From Sphingosinicellaceae bacterium (GTDB lineage Bacteria; Pseudomonadota; Alphaproteobacteria; Sphingomonadales; Sphingomonadaceae), in NCBI GenBank assembly GCA_019285715.1, contig CP079108.1:186001-250000 (forward strand): a stretch of 64,000 nucleotides of DNA, given 5' to 3'. The position numbers and the translations under genes were made by a program. Under the pieces are notes generated by a model. The model saw only the letters and a list, made by a program, of their open reading frames with translations, was not told the origin of the DNA and ran no database searches. Shown piece by piece: positions 53,625 through 61,878 of this stretch (position 1 is the stretch's first letter; each line of letters opens with the position of its first letter).

Positions 53625-55202
53625 TTGACGGCGTTCAGCTCGACCCTGTCCGACCGCCAGGCAGTGTGGGCGTTCGCGCTCGGCTGCGTCGCGGTGACGG
53701 CCGGTGTCATCACCCATTTGCCGATGTTCGTGATGGCGCGGTCAATGCACTACCAGCTTGCCGGCGTGCCGATGAGCTCGACGATGATCGTCGGCATGGC
53801 GCTGATCGCGCTCGGCATCCTGATCGCGGGCTACGGCCTGTTGCCGCGCAACCTCGCCGAACAGCGCGCCGCCGCGGCGACGATCAACGTCGCGGCACCG
53901 GAGGACGTACCGCTCGGTTGGGCGCATTGGCGGCTGATGCTGGTGCTGGTGATTGCGCTGGTCATCGACGTGATGAAGCCCGCCTCGCTCGGTTTCACCG
54001 TACCCGGCATGATGTCCGAGTACGGCGTGCCGCGGGCGACGGTGTCGTTCGTGCCGTTCTTCGCGTTGACGGGCACCGTCGCCGGATCGTTCCTGTGGGG
54101 CGTTCTCGCCGACATCTACGGGCGCAAGGCGTCGATCTTGCTGTCGGCGGTCATGTTTGTCGGGACCTCGATCTGCGGCGCGATGCCGAGCCTCGCGTGG
54201 AACATCGCGATGTGCTTCGTGATGGGGATCGCAGCGGGTGGGATGCTGCCGGTGACCTACGCACTGCTCGCCGAGATGATGCCCAGCCGGCACCGCGGCT
54301 GGAGCCTGGTGCTGGTCGGTGGATTGGGGGCGGCCGGGGGGTATTTCGTCGCCAGCGGACTGTCGACGCTGCTGCAGCCGATCTTCGGGTGGCGCATCCT
54401 GTGGCTGGCCAACCTGCCGACCGGGCTCATCCTTGTCGCGTTGGGGGCATTCATCCCGGAATCGGCGCGCTTCCTGCTGGCTCGCGGCCGCGTCCGTGAG
54501 GCTGAGGCGGTGATGAAGACCTTCCATTCGGTGGCGACGATCGCGCCCTCGCCCGACCCGAGCCTGGCCGTCGACCCGGTCGCAAACTCCACCGGCACCA
54601 AGCTGGTCGGCAAGATCGTCGCATTCAGCGTGTGCGGGCTCGCCTGGGGCCTCGTTAATTTCGGGCTGCTGCTGTGGCTGCCCGCCGACCTCGTGACGAA
54701 GGGCTATTCGGTCGGTGTGTCGAGCATGCTGCTGACCCAGTCGGCGCTGCTGGCATGCCCAACGGTGTTCGTCGCGGCGCTGCTGTACAGCCGCTGGAGC
54801 AGCAAATAGTCGCTGGCGACGATGATCGGAGTGACGCTGGTCGGGCTGGTCCTCGTCCTCAGGCTGGACACCGCCATAGTCAACCCGGTGTTGCCGGTGG
54901 CAATGCTGATCCTCGGGTCGAACGGCATCATCGCCATCCTGCTGCCCTATGCGGCCGAAAGCTTCCAGCTGGCGATGCGCGGACGTGCCACCGGCTGGGT
55001 CGCGGCCTGCACCAAGGCCGGTGGCCTGCTCGCCCAGACGCTGAGCATCGCCGGCGTCGTCCCGAGCATCGGCACGACGGCGACGGTGATCCTGGTGCCG
55101 ACCGCGGCCGCTTTGTCGCTCATCGCCTGGTTCGGGATCGAGACCCGTGGCCGCGATCTCAGGGGGCTTGAGCCGGACACGGCCCATCTATGGGGCAGCT
55201 AG
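53625..55202 (+). pseudogene. MFS transporter interrupted by an in-frame TAG
   Basis: One continuous frame of 526 codons is broken by a single TAG at 54807-54809. The first part (394 residues) has about nine helices with the family motif GVLADIYGRKASIL and MLPVTYALLAEMMPSRHRG. The part after the stop (about 130 residues: TMIGVTLVGLVLVLRLD, FQLAMRGRATGWVAACTKAGG, TRGRDLRGLEPD) is the missing C-terminal helices in the same frame, with no other damage. It looks like a recent nonsense mutation, a sequencing error, or a readthrough site. The start is uncertain: TTG at 53625 is used because an ATG at 53611 runs into a stop. Confidence 0.75.
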
Positions 55203-55224
55203 GCGCCACAGCGTTGCCCGGGTG

Positions 55225-55416
55225 TCAGTCGTTGGCCGGAATGCCGATCATCGGAAACCAGGCCGCGATCGGGCGCAGCTTGTTGTCGGAAAGAGCGGCT
55301 GCGTCGCCAGGGTGGCGGGCAAACCAGCGCTCGACATCGTCGTCGCTCGGCACGGGGTTGATCATTTTGGCATCCTCTGGACTGTGCTTGGGAGGCTTGG
55401 GCGGTTTCCTCGCCAT
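55225..55416 (-). CDS. Hypothetical small protein after the PEP-CTERM gene
   Basis: A 63-residue polar protein, Lys/Pro-rich at the start (ARKPPKPPKHSPEDAK) and ending WFPMIGIPAND, without signal peptide or membrane segment. It starts five bases after the stop of the small PEP-CTERM gene on the same strand, so it would share its sigma-54 promoter. There is no clear ribosome-binding site and no recognised family. The composition is unlike frame shadows, so a real gene is plausible. Confidence 0.45.
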   Translation of the reverse strand: MARKPPKPPKHSPEDAKMINPVPSDDDVERWFARHPGDAAALSDNKLRPIAAWFPMIGIPAND

Positions 55417-55421
55417 GAGTT

Positions 55422-55673
55422 TCAGGCGCTGACGACGATAGCGCCGCGACGGTGACGGATGATCGCGCCGGTCATGCCGGCGCCGATAACCGACATCGCC
55501 CAGACCGCGGGCTCGGGAAGAGGCGTTGTCGTGATGTGACGTTCAAACGCCTCGCCTGTCGCGGCGAGACCCGGTCGGGCAATCGGCGCGGTGCCGAAGT
55601 CGAAATCGACCGCAGCGATGACGCCAGTGGTCAAGGCCACTCCGAGTATTGTCTTAAGCACATGCTTACTCAT
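55422..55673 (-). CDS. Small PEPxxWA-CTERM domain protein
   Basis: An 83-residue exported protein. The N-terminal SKHVLKTILGVALTTGVIAAV is a signal peptide. A mature part of only about 30 residues is followed by PLPEPAVWAMSVIGAGMTGAII and a basic HRRG tail, the exosortase sorting signal. It is unusually short for a PEP-CTERM protein. A perfect sigma-54 promoter lies 38-54 bases upstream of the ATG at 55673. Confidence 0.82.
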   Translation of the reverse strand: MSKHVLKTILGVALTTGVIAAVDFDFGTAPIARPGLAATGEAFERHITTTPLPEPAVWAMSVIGAGMTGAIIRHRRGAIVVSA

Positions 55674-55710
55674 ACTGACGTGATGTTAACGAGAAGATCA
55701 TCGGTCCATG

Positions 55711-55727
55711 TGCAAATCCTGTGCCAA
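55711..55727 (-). promoter_or_regulatory. Sigma-54 (-24/-12) promoter before the small PEP-CTERM gene
   Basis: On the minus strand TTGGCACAGGATTTGCA contains TGGCAC-N5-TTGCA with the GG and GC pairs 12 bases apart, matching all conserved RpoN positions. The predicted transcript starts near 55700, giving a leader of about 27 bases. Confidence 0.8.
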
Positions 55728-55879
55728 GACCTCAAACGTCGAATATCCGCCGTTTCGACAGCCTTAATATTTACTAACTGTAAAGAAGTCCGACAGTTTC
55801 AAGTTACCGGCAAGACGCCGGTGCGATGTCGGATCAGTCGGTAGCGGTCTGTTACGAATGATGCGGTACTATCCGTGGC

Positions 55880-57109
55880 ATGCCAGTATCGACCGTGTCA
55901 CCCGTGCCGGCGGAGCCGCTGCCGCGGTCCCGCGCGCACCTCATTCTGACCAGGATACTCGACGCGCGGGTCGATGAAGCCGCCCGTGACGGGGAGAAAA
56001 CCTTTGTCGCCCGGCTCGTTGCCCTGTGGCTGATGTCGGCAATCGTCGCTGCCAACCTGGGATTCGGCTATGCCGTTCCCTGGACCTGCCTCGGCGTCGC
56101 CGGCGAATTGATGACCTACCTGTCGAAGCGCCAATTCCGCGCCGATGGACCGGCGTCACTGGGCGCGCGCGCCGGCTACGTGGTCACGGCATTTGCCGTC
56201 GTCCTGGTCTGGACAAGCCTGCCGCTGCTGTTCTGGTTCTCGCCGGGAACCGGGCTGAACGGGGTCGCGACCTTGGTGCTCGCGACACTGATGATCCACG
56301 CTCAGGCATTTGCGTTCCGGTCGATTTCGACGCTGGTGGCCGTGGGTGGCCCGCCGGCGCTGCTGCTTTTGATCCTGCCGTGGGTCTCGGAGCTTCGCGG
56401 CGTCGAGCGGCTGACCTTCGCCTTGGTCACGGTGATCGCAATCGGCTACGCCTGCGCCAGTATCGGCGCGCATCGCGCCACCGCCAGATCGCTGAGCGCG
56501 GCGCAGGACGAACTCGAGCGCTTCGCCTACATCGACGTGCTGACCACGCTCGCCAACCGTCGGCGTTTCAGCGAGAACCTTCGCGACCTGATCGCGATGT
56601 CGCGGCGGCGCGGCACGCGGTTCGCGCTGCTGCTGATCGATCTCGACCTGTTCAAGCAGGTCAATGACACCCTCGGCCATGACGCCGGCGATGCGTTGCT
56701 GATCGAGGTCGGGGCGCGGCTGCGTGCCGCAGTTCGCGCCCAGGACGATGTCGCCCGGCTCGGCGGTGACGAGTTCGCCGTCCTGTTGTCCGATGCCGAC
56801 GACGCACCTGCGATCGCTGCCGTCTGCGAGCGCATCGCCAGCAGTTCGCGGAACGCTATCGAGTTCGACGGGGCTCGGATGCAGTCGAGCCTGAGCGTCG
56901 GCGTCGCCCTGTTCCCCGACAACGGCACCGACCAGGACAGCCTCTACAAGTCGGCGGACCTGGCGTTGTACCAAGCCAAGCGCAGCGGCCGGAATGCGTG
57001 GCGCTATAGCCAGGCCAGCGCGGAAAAGCCGAACTCGCGCGCCCGGGCGCGCACGCGAACGGTCGAAGGCCCGCGACCGCCGGGTCCGATCGAGCGCAGC
57101 GGCACCTAG
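55880..57109 (+). CDS. Membrane-bound diguanylate cyclase (GGDEF)
   Basis: A 409-residue protein. About six membrane helices (roughly 40-205) precede a C-terminal GGDEF domain (about 210-375) with an intact active site GGDEF at 295-299, an RxxD inhibitory site just before it (RAQDDVARL), and DVLTTLANRRRFSENL and LLIDLDLFKQVNDTLGHDAGD. It should make cyclic di-GMP in response to an unknown membrane signal. The Arg-rich tail is disordered. Its stop overlaps that of the converging septation protein gene. Confidence 0.93.
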   Translation: MPVSTVSPVPAEPLPRSRAHLILTRILDARVDEAARDGEKTFVARLVALWLMSAIVAANLGFGYAVPWTCLGVAGELMTYLSKRQFRADGPASLGARAGYVVTAFAVVLVWTSLPLLFWFSPGTGLNGVATLVLATLMIHAQAFAFRSISTLVAVGGPPALLLLILPWVSELRGVERLTFALVTVIAIGYACASIGAHRATARSLSAAQDELERFAYIDVLTTLANRRRFSENLRDLIAMSRRRGTRFALLLIDLDLFKQVNDTLGHDAGDALLIEVGARLRAAVRAQDDVARLGGDEFAVLLSDADDAPAIAAVCERIASSSRNAIEFDGARMQSSLSVGVALFPDNGTDQDSLYKSADLALYQAKRSGRNAWRYSQASAEKPNSRARARTRTVEGPRPPGPIERSGT

Positions 57110-57681
57110 GGCTTTGGGGGCACGTCCTCTGCATGGCGCATCAGGATCGGCGCCTGCGACAACGCGAACAGGAACGTCAGTCCGGTCACGCCCCAGACCT
57201 TGAAGTCGACCCACTGGTCAGTGGTCAGCATCCGCCGCGCGACCTCGTTGGTGATCGCCAAGCCGAGGAACAGCAGCGCCCAGTTCCGCGTCAGCTTGCG
57301 CCAGCCCTCCGCATCGACCGCTGGAAAGCTGTCGTGAAGCACGAGCTTGAGCAGCGGGCGGCCTGTCGCCATGCCGAACAGCAGGATCGCCGCGAGGATC
57401 AGGTAGATGATCGTCGGCTTGAGCTTGATGAAGGTAACGTCGCCCAGCCACAATGTCGCGCCGCCAAAGACCAGCACGATCGCCCCGGTGAACCACAGCA
57501 TCGGCGAAATCCGCCCGGTCTTCCAGCGCGACACGCCGATCGCCAGAACGATGGCGACCATGAACACGGCCGTCGCGACGAAGATGTCGAAGACCTTGCT
57601 CGCCACGAAGAACGTGAGCAGCGGGCCATAGTCGAGCGCGACACGAAGCGCGGCAGGGATCGTCTTGCGGGGCGGAAGCAT
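57106..57681 (-). CDS. Inner-membrane septation protein A (YciB/IspZ)
   Basis: A 191-residue protein with five or six membrane helices. Seen are LDYGPLLTFFVASKVFDIFVATAVFM, KLKPTIIYLILAAILLFG, LLKLVLHDSFPAVDAEGWRKLTRNWALLFL and ARRMLTTDQWVDFKVWG, all diagnostic of the YciB/IspZ family that affects septation and envelope integrity. The ATG at 57681 was chosen because homology starts within ten residues. Downstream, cytochrome c maturation genes diverge from it across a large inverted repeat. Confidence 0.92.
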   Translation of the reverse strand: MLPPRKTIPAALRVALDYGPLLTFFVASKVFDIFVATAVFMVAIVLAIGVSRWKTGRISPMLWFTGAIVLVFGGATLWLGDVTFIKLKPTIIYLILAAILLFGMATGRPLLKLVLHDSFPAVDAEGWRKLTRNWALLFLGLAITNEVARRMLTTDQWVDFKVWGVTGLTFLFALSQAPILMRHAEDVPPKP

Positions 57682-57698
57682 AGGTCGGCGTCTAGCAT

Positions 57699-57772
57699 CG
57701 TCATGCTGGCGGACGCCAGCACCCACCGATCCCCGCGCGGCGGCATGGGTGCTGGCGTCCGCCAGCATGACG
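57699..57772. repeat. 27-bp perfect inverted repeat (long hairpin)
   Basis: Two perfectly complementary 27-base arms (57699-57725 and 57746-57772, left arm starting CGTCATGCTGG) flank a 20-base GC-rich spacer. It lies between divergent genes, 17 bases from the start of septation protein A and three from the first ATG of ccmA, so it cannot be a normal terminator for either. It resembles a REP/BIME-type palindromic element. Confidence 0.85.
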
Positions 57773-57775
57773 TCT

Positions 57776-58366
57776 ATGAAAAGCCGGATGGGGTCGCCGG
57801 AACAGCTGATCGTCGAGGGTCTCGCCTGCACACGCGGCGGACGCGAGGTGTTCGCCGGCGTCGGCTTCACGCTCGCGAGCGGCGGTGCGGTGCAGGTCGA
57901 GGGTCGCAACGGCGCGGGCAAGTCGAGCCTGCTTCGCATCCTCGGTGGGCTGCTCGCGCCGTCGGAGGGGCGCGTCGACAATCCGTTCGACGTCGCCTGG
58001 CTGGGCGCGGACGCGACACTGAAGCCGGGGCTGACCCTGCGCGAGGAGCTCGATTACTGGGCGCGCCTCGATGGCAAGGGCGAGCCGGAAGTGGCCGCAG
58101 CGCTGGCGGCGTTCGACCTTGCGCCGCTGGCCGGGCTGCCGGTGGATGTCCTGTCGAGCGGCCAGCGTCGCCGTGCTGCACTGGCCCGGGTTCACGCGTC
58201 GGGGGCGAAGCTGTGGCTGCTCGACGAGCCTGCGGTCGGTCTCGATGCGGCGTCGCTGGCCTCGCTGGCGGCGGCAGTGCGTGCCCACCGCGATTCCGGC
58301 GGCGCGGTCGTTGTCGCCACCCACGGCGACATCGGCCTCGACGCGCCGCAGCGGCTCAGCCTGTGA
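57776..58366 (+). CDS. ccmA: Haem exporter ATP-binding protein CcmA
   Basis: A 196-residue ABC ATPase of the CcmABCD haem-handling complex. The Walker A motif GRNGAGKSS is at 43-51, the signature appears as LSSGQRRRAALARV, Walker B as LWLLDEPAVGLD, and the switch His in VVATHGD. ATP hydrolysis releases haem-loaded CcmE. Starts at 57776 or 57788 are both possible; the second leaves more room for a ribosome-binding site because the hairpin ends at 57772. ccmB follows after 10 bases. Confidence 0.93.
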   Translation: MKSRMGSPEQLIVEGLACTRGGREVFAGVGFTLASGGAVQVEGRNGAGKSSLLRILGGLLAPSEGRVDNPFDVAWLGADATLKPGLTLREELDYWARLDGKGEPEVAAALAAFDLAPLAGLPVDVLSSGQRRRAALARVHASGAKLWLLDEPAVGLDAASLASLAAAVRAHRDSGGAVVVATHGDIGLDAPQRLSL

Positions 58367-58376
58367 TCGTCGTTTC

Positions 58377-59021
58377 GTGATTTTGGCCTTGATCCGCCGC
58401 GACCTGATTCTCGCGCTGCGTCGGCCGTCGGCGCTGGCGGTGCCGGTGGTGTTCTTTGTGCTGGTCGCGGCGCTGTTCCCGTTCGCGGTGGGCCCCGATG
58501 CCCGGCTGCTGGCGCGGATCGCGGGCGGCGTGGTCTGGGTCGCGGCACTGCTGGCGGCGCTGCTACCGGTCGAGACGCTGGTGGCCGCCGACCGCAGCGA
58601 CGGCACCCTCGACCAGCTTGTCAGCCGCGGTATCGCGCTGGAGATCGTCGTTGCGGCGCGGCTGGTCGCGCACTGGCTGGGGTTCGCGCTGCCGCTGCTG
58701 CTGGCGCTCCCGGTCGCGGGTGTGCTGCTCGGCCTCGACGGCGTCACGCTGCGCCAGACCGCGCTCGGGCTGCTGCTCGGCACGCCGGGGCTGGCAGCGC
58801 TGGCGCTGATCGCTGCGAGCCTGACCGCGGGGCTCAGGGGTGGCGGCGCGCTGGCCGGGCTGATCGTACTCCCGCTCGCGCTGCCGGTGCTAATCTTCGG
58901 GGTCGGGCTGGCGTCGGGCACTGGCGGCGGCGCGCTCAAGCTGCTCGCGGCGTCGAGTCTCGTGCTGGTCGCGGTCGCGCCTTTCGCCAGCGGCGCAGCG
59001 CTGCGCAGCGGTATGGACTGA
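58377..59021 (+). CDS. ccmB: Haem exporter membrane protein CcmB
   Basis: A 214-residue protein with six membrane helices of the CcmB family. Seen are LALIRRDLILALRRPSALAVPVVFFVLVAALFPFAVG, ADRSDGTLDQLVSRGIALE and LLLGTPGLAALALIAASLTAGLRGGG. It pairs with CcmA. The GTG at 58377 is used as start, 11 bases after ccmA. Normally ccmC follows directly; here a Cys-repeat secreted protein gene is in between. Confidence 0.92.
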   Translation: MILALIRRDLILALRRPSALAVPVVFFVLVAALFPFAVGPDARLLARIAGGVVWVAALLAALLPVETLVAADRSDGTLDQLVSRGIALEIVVAARLVAHWLGFALPLLLALPVAGVLLGLDGVTLRQTALGLLLGTPGLAALALIAASLTAGLRGGGALAGLIVLPLALPVLIFGVGLASGTGGGALKLLAASSLVLVAVAPFASGAALRSGMD

Positions 59022-59067
59022 CCACCGTATTGGAGTCACACTGTCAGTTAAGCCTTGGGAGAGTTCG

Positions 59068-59622
59068 ATGAACAGGATTTTCGCAGCCTTCGCCGCGCTC
59101 GCGTTCGGAGCACTGGTTTCGACAAGCGCCACGGCGGCCCCCTCCAAGCCGTTGAACTACGACTGCACCAAGGCCGGCAACAAGAACAAGGCTGCATGCA
59201 AGGGTGCCGCGCCAGCGACGGCAGCGACCCCAGCCGCGAAGCCCGTACCCGTCACCAAGACCATTGCCGCGCCGAAGTCTGCGACCGCGGCCAAGCCGAT
59301 GACGTACGACTGCAGCAAGGCAGGCAACAAGAACAAGGTGGCGTGCAAGGGCGCTGCACCGCCGCCCGCCACCACCGGGGTTCCGGTCGCCAAGCCCGTG
59401 GCCCCGATGGCGTCGCAGGCCCCGATTGCAGCGGCGCGGCCCACCGCTGCGGCGCCTGCGGCGGTGACTCCAACCGTCGCCGCGACAGTCCGGCCCCGCG
59501 CCCCGAAGGCACCGGCGGCGGTCAATCCCAACGTCGTCCAGGCGACGACCAAGACCGGCAAGATCGTCCACTACGACTGCTCCAAGAAGGGCAATTTGAC
59601 CAAGACCGCATGCAAGCGCTGA
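59068..59622 (+). CDS. Secreted protein with three C-x10-C repeats
   Basis: A 184-residue exported protein. Residues 1-23 form a signal peptide ending ATA. Three copies of a motif Y-D-C-[ST]-K-x-G-N-x-x-K-x-A-C-K lie near 31-45, 80-94 and at the C-terminus, each with two Cys ten residues apart. They are joined by Ala/Pro/Thr/Val-rich linkers of about 30 and 70 residues that look flexible. No named family is recognised. GGGAG precedes the ATG. It lies between ccmB and ccmC in the same orientation, so a link to periplasmic thiol or haem chemistry is possible but unproven. Confidence 0.85.
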   Translation: MNRIFAAFAALAFGALVSTSATAAPSKPLNYDCTKAGNKNKAACKGAAPATAATPAAKPVPVTKTIAAPKSATAAKPMTYDCSKAGNKNKVACKGAAPPPATTGVPVAKPVAPMASQAPIAAARPTAAAPAAVTPTVAATVRPRAPKAPAAVNPNVVQATTKTGKIVHYDCSKKGNLTKTACKR

Positions 59623-59679
59623 GCCGCGGCACTTCTGGGCCTGTACCCGGCGACGCGGCCTGCTATTAGGGCGGCGGCC

Positions 59680-60399
59680 ATGCACCGCTTCGCCAATCCC
59701 GCCCGTTTCCTGCGTATCGCGCGTGTCGCGACGCCGCTGTTGCTCGTGCCCGGGCTGCTGCTGACGCTTGCCGGGCTTTACGTCGGCCTGTTCGCATCGC
59801 CGCCCGACTACCAGCAGGGCGACAGCGTCCGCATCATGTACGTCCACGTGCCCGCCGCCTGGCTTGGTTCGGGGGGCTACCTCGGCCTCGCGCTGGCGAG
59901 CGCGGCGGCGCTCATCTGGCGGCACCCGCTGGCCTCGGTGGCGGCGCGCGCGATCGCTGTGCCGGGCGCGCTGTTCACCGCGATCTGCCTGGTGTCGGGG
60001 TCGCTGTGGGGCAAGCCGACCTGGGGCACTTATTGGGTCTGGGATGCGCGGCTGACCTCGATGCTGGTGCTGCTGTTCCTCTATCTCGGCTATCTCGCGC
60101 TCGCGTCCGCCGAGGCCGACCGCGAGGATGCCAAGGGCGCGGCGATCCTCAGCCTGGTCGGCGTCGTCAACCTGCCGATCATCAAATACTCGGTCGAGTG
60201 GTGGCATACGCTGCACCAGGGTCCGAGCATCACCCTGACCAAGTCGGCGATCGACCCGTCGATGCTGCTGCCGCTGTTCCTGTCGCTCGGCGGCTTTACC
60301 TTGCTGTTCGGCGCCGTGGTCCTGATGCGGATGCGGACCGAGTTGGCGGCGACCCGCGTTCGGGTGCGGAGCCGGCGGCTGGCGGAGGCGCACGCGTGA
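59680..60399 (+). CDS. ccmC: Haem exporter membrane protein CcmC
   Basis: A 239-residue, six-helix member of the haem-handling protein family. The WWD domain is intact (GSLWGKPTWGTYWVWDARLTS), with conserved periplasmic His in MYVHVPAAW and WWHTLHQG. CcmC loads haem onto CcmE. It overlaps ccmD by four bases (GTGA). The complete WWD motif here contrasts with its absence from the shortened CcmF downstream. Confidence 0.95.
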   Translation: MHRFANPARFLRIARVATPLLLVPGLLLTLAGLYVGLFASPPDYQQGDSVRIMYVHVPAAWLGSGGYLGLALASAAALIWRHPLASVAARAIAVPGALFTAICLVSGSLWGKPTWGTYWVWDARLTSMLVLLFLYLGYLALASAEADREDAKGAAILSLVGVVNLPIIKYSVEWWHTLHQGPSITLTKSAIDPSMLLPLFLSLGGFTLLFGAVVLMRMRTELAATRVRVRSRRLAEAHA

Positions 60400-60542
60400 A
60401 CCACGTCGAGTACATCGTCCCGGCCTATGCGCTGACCGTCGCCGGGCTGGTCGGGCTACTGGTCGTCAGCTGGCTGAGGATGCGCGCGGCCGAGCGTGCC
60501 GCCGACGTCGTCCGCAGCCGAAGCCGGGAGCCGCGCTCATGA
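60396..60542 (+). CDS. ccmD: Haem exporter small subunit CcmD
   Basis: A 48-residue single-helix protein (HVEYIVPAYALTVAGLVGLLVVSWLRMR) with a basic tail, standard for CcmD, which helps release holo-CcmE from CcmC. The GTG start overlaps ccmC and the ATGA at its end overlaps ccmE. Confidence 0.9.
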   Translation: MNHVEYIVPAYALTVAGLVGLLVVSWLRMRAAERAADVVRSRSREPRS

Positions 60543-60967
60543 AGGCCAAGCATCAGCGCCTCAGCCTCGTCGTCGGCGCGCTGGTCGCGCTCGGCGGGGC
60601 GATGCTGCTCGGCGTCTCGGCGCTCGGCGATAACGCGACCTATTTCTACGCACCGTCGGACATCGCCAACAAGCCGCCGCGGCCTGACGAGGCGATCCGC
60701 CTCGGCGGCATGGTCGAGCGCGGATCGCTGGCGCACGCTGGCGCGGCGACAGTCGCCTTCCGTGTTACCGACAACGCCCGCGAGGTCGCGGTCCGCTACA
60801 CCGGCATCGTCCCCGACCTGTTCCGCGAAGGGCAGGGCGTCATCGCCGAGGGCAAATTCGCCAACGGGGTGTTCGTTGCCGACACCATCCTCGCGAAGCA
60901 CGACGAAAAATACATGCCCCCTGAGGTCGCGGGCGCGATGCACAAGGTGCCGGGCAAGGTGGAATGA
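60539..60967 (+). CDS. ccmE: Cytochrome c maturation haem chaperone CcmE
   Basis: A 142-residue membrane-anchored periplasmic OB-fold protein. The N-terminal helix (LSLVVGALVALGGAMLLGVSAL) is followed by ATYFYAPSDIANKPP and IRLGGMVERGS. The haem-binding His and nearby Tyr are intact in LAKHDEKYMPPEV. It receives haem from CcmC and would normally hand it to CcmF/CcmH. A spacer of about 70 bases separates it from the shortened ccmF. Confidence 0.95.
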   Translation: MKAKHQRLSLVVGALVALGGAMLLGVSALGDNATYFYAPSDIANKPPRPDEAIRLGGMVERGSLAHAGAATVAFRVTDNAREVAVRYTGIVPDLFREGQGVIAEGKFANGVFVADTILAKHDEKYMPPEVAGAMHKVPGKVE

Positions 60968-61035
60968 CCGTCGCCGGTCGGGTCGAATGACCGCCAGCGG
61001 AGTCGCGTGACGGCGCGCGCCGAGGCCCGCTCCGC

Positions 61036-61878
61036 GTGATCGCCGAAGTCGGGCATGCGCTGCTTTGGCTCGCGGCCGCGTGCGCGCTGCTGCAGACGAT
61101 TGCCGGGCTGGTCCCGCGCGCTCGGCTCGAGCGGCTCACGGTCCCCGCCGCGATGGCCAACGGCTGGCTGTGGCTGTGGGTCGTGGCCGGTCTCGGCTGG
61201 GTGTTCTGGACGACCGACCTGTCGGTGGCCGGGGTTGCCGCGACGACGCGCAGCGACCTGCCCGGCGCGCTCAGGCTGGTGGCGATCGTCGTGCAGCCCG
61301 GGGGCAGCGTGATCGTGCTGGGCGCCCTGCTGGCGTGGGGCGGCGCGCTGCTGGCCTTCGTCGCGGGCCAAGCGCGACCGGCAATCGCTGGCGTCGGACT
61401 GGCGAGCGTCAGTGTCGCCGCAATCCTGCTGGTCGGGGTCCAGCCGTTCGCGCGGCTGATCCCGGCCCCGACCGAGGGCGCGGGCTTTCCGAGCGCGACG
61501 CGGGGCTGGTTGGCGGCGCTGGCGCCACCGGGCGCGACCGTCGTCGATGCCCCCCTGCCGCTCGGCGGCATCGGGAACGGCGTTACACTCACCGCTGTCA
61601 CACCGGTAGCAGGCCCCGATTCGACCGGGGTCATGGGCGAAGTCCGCGTCGACGGGGTCGTGCTGTTGCCCGAATGGCGCGAGACAATGCGGCCGCGCGA
61701 CCAGTTCGCAGCGGTCGACAGCAGGCTTGGCGTTGGCGGCTGGTTCGCGGCGCGCCTGCAACCGGAGGGCGATGGCGTTTGGCGGGTTTCGGTCACCCGC
61801 TTGTCGTGGCTGTGGCTGGCGGGCGCGCTTGCGGGCGTGGTCGCGCTCGTGGCAGTGATCTGGGCACGCCGGCGATGA
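61036..61878 (+). CDS. Drastically shortened CcmF-like protein (core domain missing)
   Basis: A 280-residue membrane protein starting with GTG. Its first 155 residues follow the start of CcmF in order: MIAEVGHALLWLA, WTTDLSVAGVAATTRS, VVQPGGSVIVLGALLAWGGALLA (family: WGNHEGS), and VGVQPFARLIPAP (family: NPF.RL.P.P). The end resembles the CcmF C-terminus (a periplasmic segment with LLPEWRETMRPRDQFAAVD, then a last helix and WARRR). CcmF is normally about 650 residues. The central region with the WWD motif, the haem-ligand His and about eight helices is absent, and the frame is intact. It overlaps the CcmI-like gene by four bases. Function as a haem lyase is doubtful. Confidence 0.7.
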   Translation: MIAEVGHALLWLAAACALLQTIAGLVPRARLERLTVPAAMANGWLWLWVVAGLGWVFWTTDLSVAGVAATTRSDLPGALRLVAIVVQPGGSVIVLGALLAWGGALLAFVAGQARPAIAGVGLASVSVAAILLVGVQPFARLIPAPTEGAGFPSATRGWLAALAPPGATVVDAPLPLGGIGNGVTLTAVTPVAGPDSTGVMGEVRVDGVVLLPEWRETMRPRDQFAAVDSRLGVGGWFAARLQPEGDGVWRVSVTRLSWLWLAGALAGVVALVAVIWARRR

